DNA of 64,000 nucleotides, taken from positions 284,254 to 348,253 of the forward strand of contig NZ_JACHJK010000010.1 of the NCBI RefSeq assembly GCF_014203595.1, given 5' to 3'. Below are positions 49,340 through 63,914 of this stretch, in pieces; positions within the stretch are counted from its first letter, which is position 1, and the number at the start of each line of letters is the position of its first letter. The position numbers were made by a program, and so were the translations under genes. Source of the DNA: Streptomyces echinatus (lineage in GTDB: Bacteria > Actinomycetota > Actinomycetes > Streptomycetales > Streptomycetaceae). The notes under the pieces were generated by a model that was not told where the DNA came from, made no database searches, and saw only the letters and a program-made list of their open reading frames with translations.

Positions 49340-50182
49340 TCAGCCGGCCACGGGGTCGCCCTTGGTGTAGGTGAGGCGCTCCACCGCGCCGGGCCGGAAG
49401 GTGTCCTCGATCTTCTTGCCGTTGACGTACAGCTCGATCGCGCCCGCGTCGCCGAGGATCAGGTTGATCTTCGCGCTGTCCTGGAAGGTTTTGGACTGGC
49501 CCTTCTTCAGCAGCCCGTCGAAGAGCATCCGGCCGTTGTGGTCCTTGGCCGAGATCCAGCTGCGTCCGTTGGGCGCGCTGACCTGGACGGTCACCTTGTC
49601 CTGGGGTGCGGCGGCGATGGCGCTGTCGGAGGGCTCGCCGGTCGGCACGACCGACTTGTCCTTCTTCGGCGTGGGCGAGGCGGACTTGCCGACGGTGGGC
49701 GTGGTGCCCTCGGCGACCTGCGACTTGGAGTCGCCGGAGCTGTCCCCGCCCTTGAACGCGGTGAATCCGACGAATCCGATCACGACGACGATCGCGGCCA
49801 CCATCGCCGCGGTCCAGTTCGGGCCACGACGCTCGGGCCGGATCCGCTCCGCCTCGAACAGAGGTGCGGCAGGAGTGGGCGCGGGACGGCCACCGTGCTC
49901 GGTGTCGTACTGGGTGATCAGCGGCTCGGGATCGAGGTGGACGGCCCTGGCCAGGGTGCGGATGTGCCCACGGGCGTAGACGTCGCCGCCGCAGGGGGCG
50001 AAGTCGTCCGCCTCGATGGCGTGCACGATGGCGATACGGACACGAGTGGCACTGCTGACGTCGTCCACGGTGAGCCCGGCCGCGATCCGCGCCTGCTGAA
50101 GGACGCGACCGACGGAGGGTCGGGCTTCCTGGGACTCGTCTCGGAACGGACGCTCGTCTTCAGGGGAGTTGCCGATGGACAC
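49340..50182 (-). CDS. RodZ-like helix-turn-helix membrane protein
   Basis: 280 residues from GTG at 50182, with AAAGG 7 nt upstream; an in-frame GTG at 50209 has no ribosome binding site. N-terminal HTH_25 (~25-85: VGRVLQQARIAAGLTVDDVSS), a membrane helix at ~128-147 (AAMVAAIVVVIGFVGFTAF), a Ser/Thr/Lys-rich linker, and a C-terminal DUF4115 beta domain (SWISAKDHNGRMLFDGLLKKG, GAIELYVNGKKI). The layout is that of RodZ, a cytoskeletal and cell-shape factor in rods. Its role in Streptomyces is unclear. Lies between ftsK and rimO. Confidence 0.85.
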   Translation of the reverse strand: MSIGNSPEDERPFRDESQEARPSVGRVLQQARIAAGLTVDDVSSATRVRIAIVHAIEADDFAPCGGDVYARGHIRTLARAVHLDPEPLITQYDTEHGGRPAPTPAAPLFEAERIRPERRGPNWTAAMVAAIVVVIGFVGFTAFKGGDSSGDSKSQVAEGTTPTVGKSASPTPKKDKSVVPTGEPSDSAIAAAPQDKVTVQVSAPNGRSWISAKDHNGRMLFDGLLKKGQSKTFQDSAKINLILGDAGAIELYVNGKKIEDTFRPGAVERLTYTKGDPVAG

Positions 50183-50459
50183 GGGGGCGCCTTTCGAGCG
50201 TGTAGCCACCTGTGCTGGAAGCTCAGTCTAGGGGGGTGACGAAAGGGTGGGGCAACCGGACGGTATGACTTTCTACGCCATGGGTATGGCCTGACATGCC
50301 GATGGTCGGACAAGCAGGTACCCCAGGGTGGGACCCTTACCTGTCCTTTCGCTCAACTGGACGTACGACAAAGGGAAACGGTTGCCCGACGCTCTCTAAC
50401 GGGTGTGTCACGACGGTGCGGCCACCCGGCGTAACGGCTCCGCCGGACGGCCGTGTGCG

Positions 50460-53198
50460 TCACCCCTCAGACTCCCCACGAATCACCGCGAGCACGCCGT
50501 CCAGCTCATCAGCCTTCACAAGAACGTCACGGGCCTTGGAGCCCTCGCTCGGCCCCACGATGTTGCGGGACTCCATGAGGTCCATGAGCCGCCCGGCCTT
50601 GGCGAAGCCGACGCGCAGCTTGCGCTGGAGCATGGACGTCGAACCGAACTGGGTGGAGACGACCAGCTCGGCCGCCTGGCACAGCAGGTCGAGGTCGTCG
50701 CCGATGTCCTCGTCGATCTCCTTCTTCTGCTTGGTGCCCACGGTGACGTCGTCCCGGAAGACGGGCGCCATCTGGTCCTTGCAGTGCTGGACGACGACCG
50801 CGACCTCCTCCTCGGTCACGAACGCGCCCTGCATACGGGTCGGCTTGTTCGCGCCCATCGGGAGAAAGAGGCCGTCGCCCTTGCCGATCAGCTTCTCGGC
50901 GCCGGGCTGGTCGAGGATGACCCGGGAGTCCGCCAGCGAGGAGGTGGCGAAGGCCAGCCGGGAGGGCACGTTGGCCTTGATCAGACCGGTGACCACGTCG
51001 ACCGACGGGCGCTGGGTGGCGAGCACCAGGTGGATGCCGGCCGCGCGCGCGAGCTGCGTGATGCGCACGATCGCGTCCTCGACGTCCCGCGGGGCGACCA
51101 TCATCAGGTCGGCGAGCTCGTCGACGATCACCAGCAGGTAGGGGTAGGGCTGCAGCTCCCGCTCGCTGCCCTCCGGCGGCTTGACCTTGCCCTCGCGCAC
51201 GGCACGGTTGAAGTCGTCGATGTGCCGGTAGCCGTACGCGGCGAGGTCGTCGTAGCGCAGGTCCATCTCGCGGACCACCCACTGCAGCGCCTCGGCGGCC
51301 CGCTTGGGGTTGGTGATGATCGGCGTGATCAGGTGCGGGATGCCCTCGTAGGCGGTCAGCTCGACCCGCTTGGGGTCGACGAGGATCATCCGGACGTCCT
51401 CCGGGGTCGCCCGCATCATCACCGAGGTGATCAGACAGTTGATGCAGGAGGACTTGCCGGAGCCCGTCGCACCGGCGACCAGCATGTGCGGCATCTTCGC
51501 GAGCGAGTGCATGACGTACCCGCCCTCGACGTCCTTGCCGAAGGCGACCAGCATCGGGTCGTCGTCCTCGGCGGACTCCGCGAGGCGCAGCACGTCGCCG
51601 AGGTTGACCATCTCCCGGTCGGTGTTCGGGATCTCGATGCCGACCGCGGACTTGCCGGGGATGGGGCTGATGATCCGCACGTCCGGGCTGGCGACGGCGT
51701 AGGCGATGTTCTTGGTCAGCGCGGTGATCCGCTCGACCTTCACGGCGGGACCGAGCTCTACCTCGTAGCGGGTGACCGTCGGGCCGCGGGTGAAGCCGGT
51801 GACGGCCGCGTCGACCTTGAACTCGGTGAAGACCTGGGTGAGCGAGGCGACGACCGCGTCGTTGGCGGCACTGCGCGCCTTGCCGGGGCCGCCGCGCGTG
51901 AGCAGGTCCAGGGACGGCAGGGCGTAGGTGATGTCCCCGGAGAGCTGGAGTTGTTCCGCGCGCGCGGGCAGGTCGCGGGGCTCCTCGGGGGCCTTCTTGG
52001 TCAGGTCGGGGACGGGCCCGGACGAGAGCCTCTCCTGCTTGGGGCGGGCCGCCGGCGCCGGGACCGGTGGGCGCTCGGGGGCCGGCGAGGGCACCGGGGT
52101 GGTGTCCTCCCGCTCGCCCGCCCCGACCCCTTGCGTGAGGTCGGCGACCAGCGGGGACGGCGGCATGCCGTGCATCACGGCGCCGTCGAGCGCGGCGGCG
52201 GCCGCCGCGGCGACGTCCACGGCGTCCATCTGGCGCTGCGGATCCGGCTGGGGCACCGCGGAGCGCCTGGGGCGCCCGCGACGCTGCGAGAGGGCCTCCT
52301 CCTCCGCGCTGTCGTGGTCGTACGCCTGCGGGGCGCCGGAGCGCCTGCGCGGGCGGGCGGGCGTGGCCTCGCGCCACGGCTCGTCGTAGTACTCGGGGTC
52401 GCCGTCGAACCGGTCGGCCTCGTGGTCGTGCAGCACGCCCAGGTGGACGCCGAGTTTCCGCAGCCGCTGCGGGATGGCGTTGACCGGGGTGGCGGTCACC
52501 ACGAGCAGACCGAAGATCGTCAGCAGTACCAGCAGAGGTACGGCGAGGACCGCGGTCATGGTGTACGTCAGCGGGGTGGCCGCCGCCCAGCCGATGAGAC
52601 CGCCGGCGTCTCTTATGCCCTGCATGCCGTCGCTGCGCGCGGGCGCGCCGCAGGCGATGTGGACCTGGCCGAGCACGCCGACGACGAGCGCGGACAGGCC
52701 GATCACGATCCGTCCGTTGGCCTCCGGCTTCTCCGGGTGCCGCACGAACCGTACGGCGATCACCGCGAGCAGTATCGGCACCAGCAGGTCGAGCCGGCCG
52801 AAGGCGCCGGTGACCAGGATCTCCACCAGGTCACCGACGGGCCCCCGCAGATCCGCCCAGGTGCCCGCGGCGACGATCAGCGCGATGCCGAACAGCAGCA
52901 GCGCGACGCCGTCCTTGCGGTGGGCGGGGTCGAGGTTCTTCGCGCCCTGCCCTATGCCGCGGAAGACGGCGCCGACGGCGTGCGCGAGGCCGAGCCAGAG
53001 GGCGCGCACGAGCCGGTACACGCCCCCGGTGGGGCTGGGTGCCGGCTTCGGCGGCGCGGACTTCTTCGCCGCGGCCTTTCTGGCGGGCGCCTTCTTGGCC
53101 GGGGCCTTCTTCGCGGCGGCCTTCTTCGCCGGAGCCTTCGCGGGAGCCGCCGCCTTCTTGGCGGGCTGCTTCTTGGCTGCGGAGGGACGTGAGGCCAT
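50460..53198 (-). CDS. ftsK: FtsK/SpoIIIE DNA translocase
   Basis: 912 residues from ATG at 53198-53196. Pumps chromosomal DNA during cell division and sporulation septation. N-terminus ~1-55 is a Lys/Ala/Pro-rich repeat (KKAPAKKAPARKAAAKK), histone-H1-like. Four membrane segments ~80-240. A Pro/Arg-rich linker. Motor domain with Walker A ATGSGKSS (~residue 575) and Walker B LLVIVDELADLMM. The C-terminal gamma winged helix (~845-905) has LVVSTQFGSTSMLQRKLRVG, which recognises KOPS-like sequences. Followed downstream by the RodZ-like gene after a 277-bp gap. Confidence 0.95.
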   Translation of the reverse strand: MASRPSAAKKQPAKKAAAPAKAPAKKAAAKKAPAKKAPARKAAAKKSAPPKPAPSPTGGVYRLVRALWLGLAHAVGAVFRGIGQGAKNLDPAHRKDGVALLLFGIALIVAAGTWADLRGPVGDLVEILVTGAFGRLDLLVPILLAVIAVRFVRHPEKPEANGRIVIGLSALVVGVLGQVHIACGAPARSDGMQGIRDAGGLIGWAAATPLTYTMTAVLAVPLLVLLTIFGLLVVTATPVNAIPQRLRKLGVHLGVLHDHEADRFDGDPEYYDEPWREATPARPRRRSGAPQAYDHDSAEEEALSQRRGRPRRSAVPQPDPQRQMDAVDVAAAAAAALDGAVMHGMPPSPLVADLTQGVGAGEREDTTPVPSPAPERPPVPAPAARPKQERLSSGPVPDLTKKAPEEPRDLPARAEQLQLSGDITYALPSLDLLTRGGPGKARSAANDAVVASLTQVFTEFKVDAAVTGFTRGPTVTRYEVELGPAVKVERITALTKNIAYAVASPDVRIISPIPGKSAVGIEIPNTDREMVNLGDVLRLAESAEDDDPMLVAFGKDVEGGYVMHSLAKMPHMLVAGATGSGKSSCINCLITSVMMRATPEDVRMILVDPKRVELTAYEGIPHLITPIITNPKRAAEALQWVVREMDLRYDDLAAYGYRHIDDFNRAVREGKVKPPEGSERELQPYPYLLVIVDELADLMMVAPRDVEDAIVRITQLARAAGIHLVLATQRPSVDVVTGLIKANVPSRLAFATSSLADSRVILDQPGAEKLIGKGDGLFLPMGANKPTRMQGAFVTEEEVAVVVQHCKDQMAPVFRDDVTVGTKQKKEIDEDIGDDLDLLCQAAELVVSTQFGSTSMLQRKLRVGFAKAGRLMDLMESRNIVGPSEGSKARDVLVKADELDGVLAVIRGESEG

Positions 53199-53322
53199 GG
53201 GTGTGAGGTTACCGGGGGAGACGACAGTGGACACGCGTGCCCACGGCTTCACCCGTTCGTGTCGTGCCTGCCGAGGACCGGAACTGACGCACACTCATCC
53301 GCAACCGCGCCCCGCGGCTACG

Positions 53323-54003
53323 TCAGTTCGGCGCCGGCACCGAGGCGGCGCCGCCACCAGCGCCCGGCTCCAGGGCGTCGAGCGCACGGCGCAATCCGGT
53401 GAGTTTGCGCTCCAGATGGGCCGCCGTGGCCACCGCCGCCGCGTCCGCGGAGTCGTCGTCCAGCTGCTTGGACAGCGCCTCGGCCTGCTCCTCGACGGCC
53501 GCGAGCCGCGCGGACAGCTCGGCGAGCAGCCCGGCCGACTCCTTGCCGGCGGCTCCGCCCTTGCCGCCGCCCTCCAACTGCAGCCGCAGCAGTGCCGCCT
53601 GCTCACGCAGCTGGCAGTTCTTCATGTACAGCTCGACGAACACCGAGACCTTCGCCCGCAGCACCCACGGGTCGAACGGCTTGGAGATGTAGTCCACCGC
53701 GCCCGCCGCGTAGCCCCGGAAGGTGTGGTGGGGGCCGTGGTTGATCGCGGTGAGGAAGATGATCGGGATGTCCCGGGTCCGCTCGCGCCGCTTGATGTGC
53801 GCGGCGGTCTCGAACCCGTCCATGCCCGGCATCTGGACGTCCAGCAGAATGACCGCGAAATCGTCCGTGAGCAGTGCTTTGAGCGCTTCCTCCCCGCTCG
53901 ATGCCCGCACCAGCGTCTGATCGAGCGCAGAGAGGATGGCCTCCAGCGCCAGCAGATTCTCCGGCCGGTCATCGACCAGGAGGATCTTGGCCTTCTGCAC
54001 CAT
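53323..54003 (-). CDS. osaB: Response regulator OsaB
   Basis: 226 residues from ATG at 54003-54001. N-terminal receiver with LLVDDRPEN, phospho-acceptor Asp55 in LLDVQMPGMDG, Thr of FLTAIN, and Lys of ISKPFDP. The rest (~130-215) is helical with a coiled coil (LLAELSARLAAVEEQAEALSK) and no DNA-binding domain, so it signals by protein contact. In S. coelicolor OsaB is needed for osmoadaptation (known). 292 nt downstream of osaA, same direction. Confidence 0.88.
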   Translation of the reverse strand: MVQKAKILLVDDRPENLLALEAILSALDQTLVRASSGEEALKALLTDDFAVILLDVQMPGMDGFETAAHIKRRERTRDIPIIFLTAINHGPHHTFRGYAAGAVDYISKPFDPWVLRAKVSVFVELYMKNCQLREQAALLRLQLEGGGKGGAAGKESAGLLAELSARLAAVEEQAEALSKQLDDDSADAAAVATAAHLERKLTGLRRALDALEPGAGGGAASVPAPN

Positions 54004-54295
54004 GGCCCGCCCTCCTCGCCCCGGCGGTACACCGGGCGCCGCCCCAGGGGACGACTCCCTTTCGCCGCCCGTCCTTGTGCCGGTCATCGTAGCCGCACCC
54101 CGCCTGTCGCCACACCCTGTCACCGCGATGTCACTGTGCACAGAAGAGAAACGTGGCAGGACCCCGGATGGTTCCCGGAATCCGGGATTCCTACGAGTTC
54201 CCGGTCTTCATCATCCAGCAACTCCCGACGCACACCGGAGGTTCCCCCGGCGTTCACGTCCTGCCCGGCCACGACCGGCACCACACCGGTCCCGA
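54004..54295 (-). other. 292-bp osaA-osaB gap
   Basis: Holds a hairpin GACCGG (54273-54278)/CCGGTC (54286-54291) just past the osaA stop and a near-palindrome TTCCCGGAATCCGGGATTCC around 54172-54192. osaB may have its own promoter here. No gene seen. Confidence 0.5.
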
Positions 54296-59755
<5,460 letters not shown>

Positions 59756-60173
59756 TGTGTCCCTCCCGGAGGGGTAGACCGTCACTGCTGTGCTCGGCCG
59801 CTTCGGCCCGGCGTGCCGCTCATCGGCATACCGGTTACTTCCGCGTACCGGTTACTTCTGCTACTTCTGCGTATCTCTGCCAGACGACATCCGGCCACGC
59901 CAGGGCTGCTGCCCGCCGTTCACGGAACACACGCCACCCGGCCCGACCTTCATCAGAAGCCTGCCCAGTGTTTCACCCCGGCCGAACCAGGCCATAACAG
60001 TTCGGCAGCTTCGCACATCGTCCGCACACCCTGGGGGCGTAAACACCCGCGACCGGCATCCGCTCGGACGGCGAAGGTAAGTAACCTTGCATGCGGCTGT
60101 CCAGCCGCACCGGTCCGACCGGTCTGGGCGGTGGCACGAGTAGAAGCGGGCATCGGAGGGGCGGCCGGACACC
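59756..60173. other. 418-bp osaA / osaC divergent control region
   Basis: Lower GC around 59829-59880 than the genes. Contains the direct repeats at 59829-59870, a 7-bp hairpin TGCGGCT-GTCC-AGCCGCA at 60092-60109, and an ACCGGT...ACCGGT pair at 60110-60125. I found no clear match to the sigma-B consensus (GNNT-N14-16-GGGTAC/T) on either strand. Confidence 0.55.
59829..59870. promoter_or_regulatory. Direct repeats TACCGGTTACTTC
   Basis: Perfect 13-mers at 59829-59841 and 59846-59858 (17-bp period), followed by a partial TACTTCTGC at 59862-59870. 17 bp is near 1.6 helical turns. Candidate site for a regulator of osaA and/or osaC. Confidence 0.5.
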
Positions 60174-62933
60174 ATGACCACCGGAGTGATCCCCGGGGGA
60201 CAGCCCCCGGAGCCACAGCCGACGGGCGAGCTGATGCCGCAGCAGCGGCGCGAGCCGGCCGGCCAGACAGCCCTGCATGCCGACGACCGGCCGAGGAGTT
60301 CTGTGATCACCGCGCGCGCGGCTGCCAGTTTCGAGCCCGTCGGGCGATCGGTCGCGACCGCCCGGTCCTTCGTCCGCGACACCCTCCAGGGCTGGGGGTT
60401 CGCCGACATCGTCGACGACGCCGTCGTCCTCACCAGCGAACTGGTGACCAACGCGGTCGTCCACGCCGGCACGCACGCGGAGGTGCTGTGCCTGCGCACC
60501 GAGGACGGCGTGCGCATCGAGGTCTCCGACCGCTACCCCGAGCGCGAGGTCCCCCTCCAGGGCTCCCCGGCCACGATGGGCAGTCCCGACCGCGAGGGCG
60601 GCCGCGGCCTCCAGCTCTGCGCGGCCCTGGCCACCCGCTGGGGAGTGGACTACACCCCCACCCACAAGAACGTCTGGTTCCAGCTCAATCTGCCCGAACG
60701 CCCGGTCGGCACCCGCACCGCGGGCCCGGCCCTGCCCGCCGATCTGCTCCCGCTCGCCGACGGCCGCGTCCGCGTCGCCGTGCTCCAGGTGGACCGCAAG
60801 GGCAGCATCAGCGCCTGGAACGAGGACGCGGAGGAGCTGTTCGGCTACCCGGCCTCCGACGTCGTCGGCAAACCCCTCACCGAGCTGGCGGCCTGGCCGC
60901 ACACCCCGGGCACCGGCACCGGAATCGCCGAGGCCTTCCGGCTCTCCCGCTGGGAGGGCACCTACGGCATCCGCCGCTCCGACGGCCGCGTGGCCCGGGT
61001 GTACGCCTCCCACCTCAGAGTCCGCGACACCGGCGGCGAACCGTCCACGGTCTGCCTCCTGGTCCGCGACCACGAGCGCGCCGTCCTGCAGTCCCCGCCC
61101 CGAGTCCCGGCCACCGACCAGACCCAGGCCTCCGACGGGCAGAGCACGGACCCCTTCGAGGTGTTCATCGGCTCTCCCGCCCCCGACGACCTCGACGGCC
61201 TGCTCCAGCGCACCGTGGAGCGCGCCCGCGACATGCTCGACGGCGACTCCGCCTTCCTGCTGCTCGCGACGGACGACGAGACGGAACTGGAGGTCCGCGC
61301 CTCGGCCGGCCTGCCCTCCGCCCGCCAGCGCTTCGCGCGCGTGCCGGTCGAGGCCGGTCCAGGCCGCTACGGCTCCGCCCGCATGCCCGCCGTCCACGAC
61401 GACCTCGCCGCCGTCCCCGGAGCCGTACCGCTCCTCGCCGGCACCGGCATGCGCTCGGTGGTCACGGTCCCGCTGAAGGTGGAGGGGCGTCTCACCGGCT
61501 CCCTCGGCGTCGCGGCCGAGGCACCCGGCCGGTACACCAACGAGGAGGCGCTGCGCCTGCAGTTCGCCGCCGACCGCATCGCCCTGGCCGTCGAGTCGGC
61601 CCGCCTCGGCGAGCTCGAAAGGCTGCGCCGCGGCTCCCTGAGCTTCCTGGTCGAGGCCTCCGACCTGCTGGCCGGCACCCTGAACCGGGACCAGACCCTG
61701 GCCCTGATGGCCCAGATGACGGTCCCGACCCTGGCCACCTGGTGCGCGGTGTACACCATCGCCGACCAGGCGTCCGAGCCGTATCTGTCGTACGTCCTGC
61801 ACGAGGACGAGGAACTCATCGACGGCATCAAGTCGTTGCTCTCGAAGGTCCCGCCGCCGGACCCGGTGCCGACGCCCGGCGCCCGCGTCTGGACGGCCCC
61901 GGGGGAGATCGCCCACCAGGCGGCCCTGCGCACCTCGATGCGCAGCCTGGGGCTGGCCGGGGGTCCCACCCAGCAGGTCACCTCGGCCATCGGCCCGACC
62001 CTCGCGACGGCCGCCGCGGTCGGCGGCGAGACGGTGGTCCTGCCGCTCGTCGCCCGGAACCGCGTCATCGGCATGCTGACCCTCGGCAAGCCCACCGACG
62101 AGCACTTCCGCCAGGAGATCCTGGAACTCGCCGAGGACTTGAGCCGCCGGGCCGCCCTGGCCCTGGACAACGCCCGCCTGTACTCGGAGCGCACGGCCAT
62201 CAGCCAGGCCCTGCAGCGCAGCCTGCTCCCGCCGGGCACCCCGTACATCGAGGGCGTCGAGGTCGAGGTCATCTACCGCGCGGCCGGCGAGGGCAACGAG
62301 GTCGGCGGCGACTTCTACGACGTGTTCCCCATCGGCGACGACGCGTACGGCTTCGCCATCGGTGACGTCTGCGGCACGGGCCCGAACGCCGCGGCGGTCA
62401 CCGGTCTCGCCCGGCACGCGCTGCGTCTGCTGGCCCGTGAGGGCCTGAGCGGCCCGGCCGTGCTGGAGCGTCTGAACTCGGCGATCCTTGACGAGGGCGA
62501 CCGCAGCCGCTTCCTGACACTCCTCTACGGCGAGTTGCGCCCGCAACAGGACGGCAGCGCGGAACTGAAGGTGGTCTGCGCCGGCCATCCGCTCCCGCTG
62601 CGTCTGCGCCAGGACGGCACGGTGACGGCCGCGGCTGAACCGCAGCCGCTGCTGGGCGTCATCGAGGACCTGGAACTGTACGAGGAGTCGGTCACCCTCG
62701 ACCCGGGTGACGTGCTGCTCTGCGTGACGGACGGCGTCACCGAACGCCGGGAGGGCTCGCGCATGCTGGGCGACGACGGCCTCGCCGACGTCCTCACCAC
62801 GTGCACCGGTCTGACGGCGGGCGCGGTCGCGGCACGCATCATGCGGGCGGTGGAGCGCTTCGCCTCGGACGCCCCTTCCGACGACATGGCGATTCTGGCC
62901 ATGCGGGTTCCGGGGATCCACCAGGAAGCGTGA
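60174..62933 (+). CDS. osaC: Multidomain phosphatase OsaC
   Basis: 919 residues from ATG at 60174. N-terminal RsbW-like HATPase (~45-175): VVLTSELVTNAVVHAG and EGGRGLQLCAALATRWG. PAS (~205-300: ISAWNEDAEELFGYPASDVVGK). GAF domains (~340-470 and ~500-680). C-terminal PP2C-type phosphatase of the SpoIIE/RsbU class (~700-915) with GGDFYDVFPIGDDAYGFAIGDVCG and a final APSDDMAILAM. In S. coelicolor OsaC interacts with sigma-B and is needed to shut off the osmotic response (known). Ends 9 nt before a rho-independent terminator. Confidence 0.92.
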   Translation: MTTGVIPGGQPPEPQPTGELMPQQRREPAGQTALHADDRPRSSVITARAAASFEPVGRSVATARSFVRDTLQGWGFADIVDDAVVLTSELVTNAVVHAGTHAEVLCLRTEDGVRIEVSDRYPEREVPLQGSPATMGSPDREGGRGLQLCAALATRWGVDYTPTHKNVWFQLNLPERPVGTRTAGPALPADLLPLADGRVRVAVLQVDRKGSISAWNEDAEELFGYPASDVVGKPLTELAAWPHTPGTGTGIAEAFRLSRWEGTYGIRRSDGRVARVYASHLRVRDTGGEPSTVCLLVRDHERAVLQSPPRVPATDQTQASDGQSTDPFEVFIGSPAPDDLDGLLQRTVERARDMLDGDSAFLLLATDDETELEVRASAGLPSARQRFARVPVEAGPGRYGSARMPAVHDDLAAVPGAVPLLAGTGMRSVVTVPLKVEGRLTGSLGVAAEAPGRYTNEEALRLQFAADRIALAVESARLGELERLRRGSLSFLVEASDLLAGTLNRDQTLALMAQMTVPTLATWCAVYTIADQASEPYLSYVLHEDEELIDGIKSLLSKVPPPDPVPTPGARVWTAPGEIAHQAALRTSMRSLGLAGGPTQQVTSAIGPTLATAAAVGGETVVLPLVARNRVIGMLTLGKPTDEHFRQEILELAEDLSRRAALALDNARLYSERTAISQALQRSLLPPGTPYIEGVEVEVIYRAAGEGNEVGGDFYDVFPIGDDAYGFAIGDVCGTGPNAAAVTGLARHALRLLAREGLSGPAVLERLNSAILDEGDRSRFLTLLYGELRPQQDGSAELKVVCAGHPLPLRLRQDGTVTAAAEPQPLLGVIEDLELYEESVTLDPGDVLLCVTDGVTERREGSRMLGDDGLADVLTTCTGLTAGAVAARIMRAVERFASDAPSDDMAILAMRVPGIHQEA

Positions 62934-62942
62934 GAAAGCACG

Positions 62943-62975
62943 AAAAGGCCCCACCCGAAAGGGTGGGGCCTTTTT
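62943..62975. terminator. Bidirectional intrinsic terminator (osaC and tRNA-Thr)
   Basis: AAAAGGCCCCACCC, loop GAAA, GGGTGGGGCCTTTT plus one more T: 14-bp stem with T-run on the plus strand and, because of the A-run, also on the minus strand. It ends 2 nt from the tRNA 3' end. Confidence 0.92.
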
Positions 62976-62977
62976 AC

Positions 62978-63053
62978 TGGAGCCCCCAAACGGAATCGAA
63001 CCGTTGACCTTCTCCTTACCATGGAGACGCTCTACCGACTGAGCTATAGGGGC
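62978..63053 (-). tRNA. tRNA-Thr (anticodon GGT)
   Basis: 76 nt including a genomically encoded CCA. Read on the minus strand: acceptor GCCCCTA/TGGGGGC, D arm GCTC-AGTCGGTA-GAGC, anticodon stem TCTCC/GGAGA with loop ATGGTAA (anticodon GGT), T arm AACGG-TTCGATT-CCGTT, discriminator T. Cloverleaf intact, apart from a G-U pair in the acceptor. Confidence 0.95.
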
Positions 63054-63137
63054 CTGTCGTCTTCGAGGTTTCCCTCCCGGCGACAAAGAAACTGTACCCC
63101 GAGCGGGCCCCAGTTCCCAAATTCGTTCGGTGCCTGG

Positions 63138-63815
63138 TCAGAAGGCGGGCTGAAGCAGGCCGCCGAGGGCATTGCAGGCGGCCACGATGCGCTGCATCTC
63201 CCGCTTGGTGAGCGCGGCGTCCACGGGCAGCGCGAGCGTTTCGTCGGCGGCCAGCTCGGTCTGCGGCAGCGGCACACACCGCCGGAACTCCGGCAGCCGG
63301 TGCACGGGCGTCTTCACCGGCACCCGGCACTCAACTCCCTTGGCACGCAGTGCGCGCGCGAAGGCGTCCCGGTCCGGCCGGCCGTTGCCCGGCACGCGCA
63401 CGACGTACTGCTGATAGGTGTGCCCGTCACCACCGTCCGGCGTGCGTACGCCCTTCAGTTTGGCGTCGAGATAGGCAGCCCGCTCCCTGCGCTGGGCTAT
63501 CTCGTCGTACGGCGCCTCGGACTCGCCCTGCTCCAGCACCAGCAGCCCGTGCCGCTGGCCGAGCGTGTGCAACCGGTCGATGTCGGCTCGCCGTCCGAAG
63601 CGGTGCACGGCAACGACGGCGGCGGTACGGGAGGTTACGGCTGCCTCGACGGCGACCGGGGCGAGGCAGTAGGTGACCGGGTCTATGTCGGCGAAGACGG
63701 GGAGTGCACCGGCCAGAGTCACGGCCTCGGCGACTTCGACGTTCCCGAAGGCCGGCACGACGACCTCGTCACCCACTCCGACCCCGGCGGCCCTGAGCAT
63801 TGCTGCAGTTCCCAT
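63138..63815 (-). CDS. Shortened DegT/DnrJ/EryC1-type aminotransferase-like protein
   Basis: 225 residues from ATG at 63815-63813, against ~370-400 for the family. It starts at GTAAMLRAAGVGVGDEVVVP, so ~50 N-terminal residues are missing. It runs through VFADIDPVTYCLAPVAVEAA and VHRFGRRADIDRLHTLGQRHG, then jumps from LVLEQGESEAPYDE (normally LEDAAQ) to REAAYL-like helices and the C-terminal domain with TYQQYVVRV. The segment with the PLP Lys (SFH/Y-x-x-K) and the Asp are gone. It cannot be a normal PLP enzyme. Possibly a pseudogene, possibly a retained non-catalytic protein. Confidence 0.75.
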   Translation of the reverse strand: MGTAAMLRAAGVGVGDEVVVPAFGNVEVAEAVTLAGALPVFADIDPVTYCLAPVAVEAAVTSRTAAVVAVHRFGRRADIDRLHTLGQRHGLLVLEQGESEAPYDEIAQRRERAAYLDAKLKGVRTPDGGDGHTYQQYVVRVPGNGRPDRDAFARALRAKGVECRVPVKTPVHRLPEFRRCVPLPQTELAADETLALPVDAALTKREMQRIVAACNALGGLLQPAF

Positions 63816-63864
63816 GCCTGGATGCTGTGCTCACAACGTGAACGACACGTTACGCACAACAAAA

Positions 63865-63904
63865 AAAGGTCGGACCCTGAACCGAAGTTCAGGATCCGAC
63901 CTTT
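63865..63904 (-). terminator. rRNA operon terminator
   Basis: AAAGGTCGGA-C-CCTGAAC, loop CGAA, GTTCAGG-A-TCCGACCTTT: a 17-bp stem with one mismatch, followed on the minus strand by a run of seven T. Lies 11 nt beyond the 5S rRNA 3' end. Confidence 0.93.
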
Positions 63905-63914
63905 ATCAAAATTT

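Noticed and set aside
59756..60173. Sigma-B promoter expected for osaC
   Set aside because: No sequence close to GNNT-N14-16-GGGTAC/T was found on the plus strand near the start, so none is annotated.
59973..63086. Long minus-strand frame opposite osaC
   Set aside because: Shadow frame; it even runs through the tRNA and the terminator.
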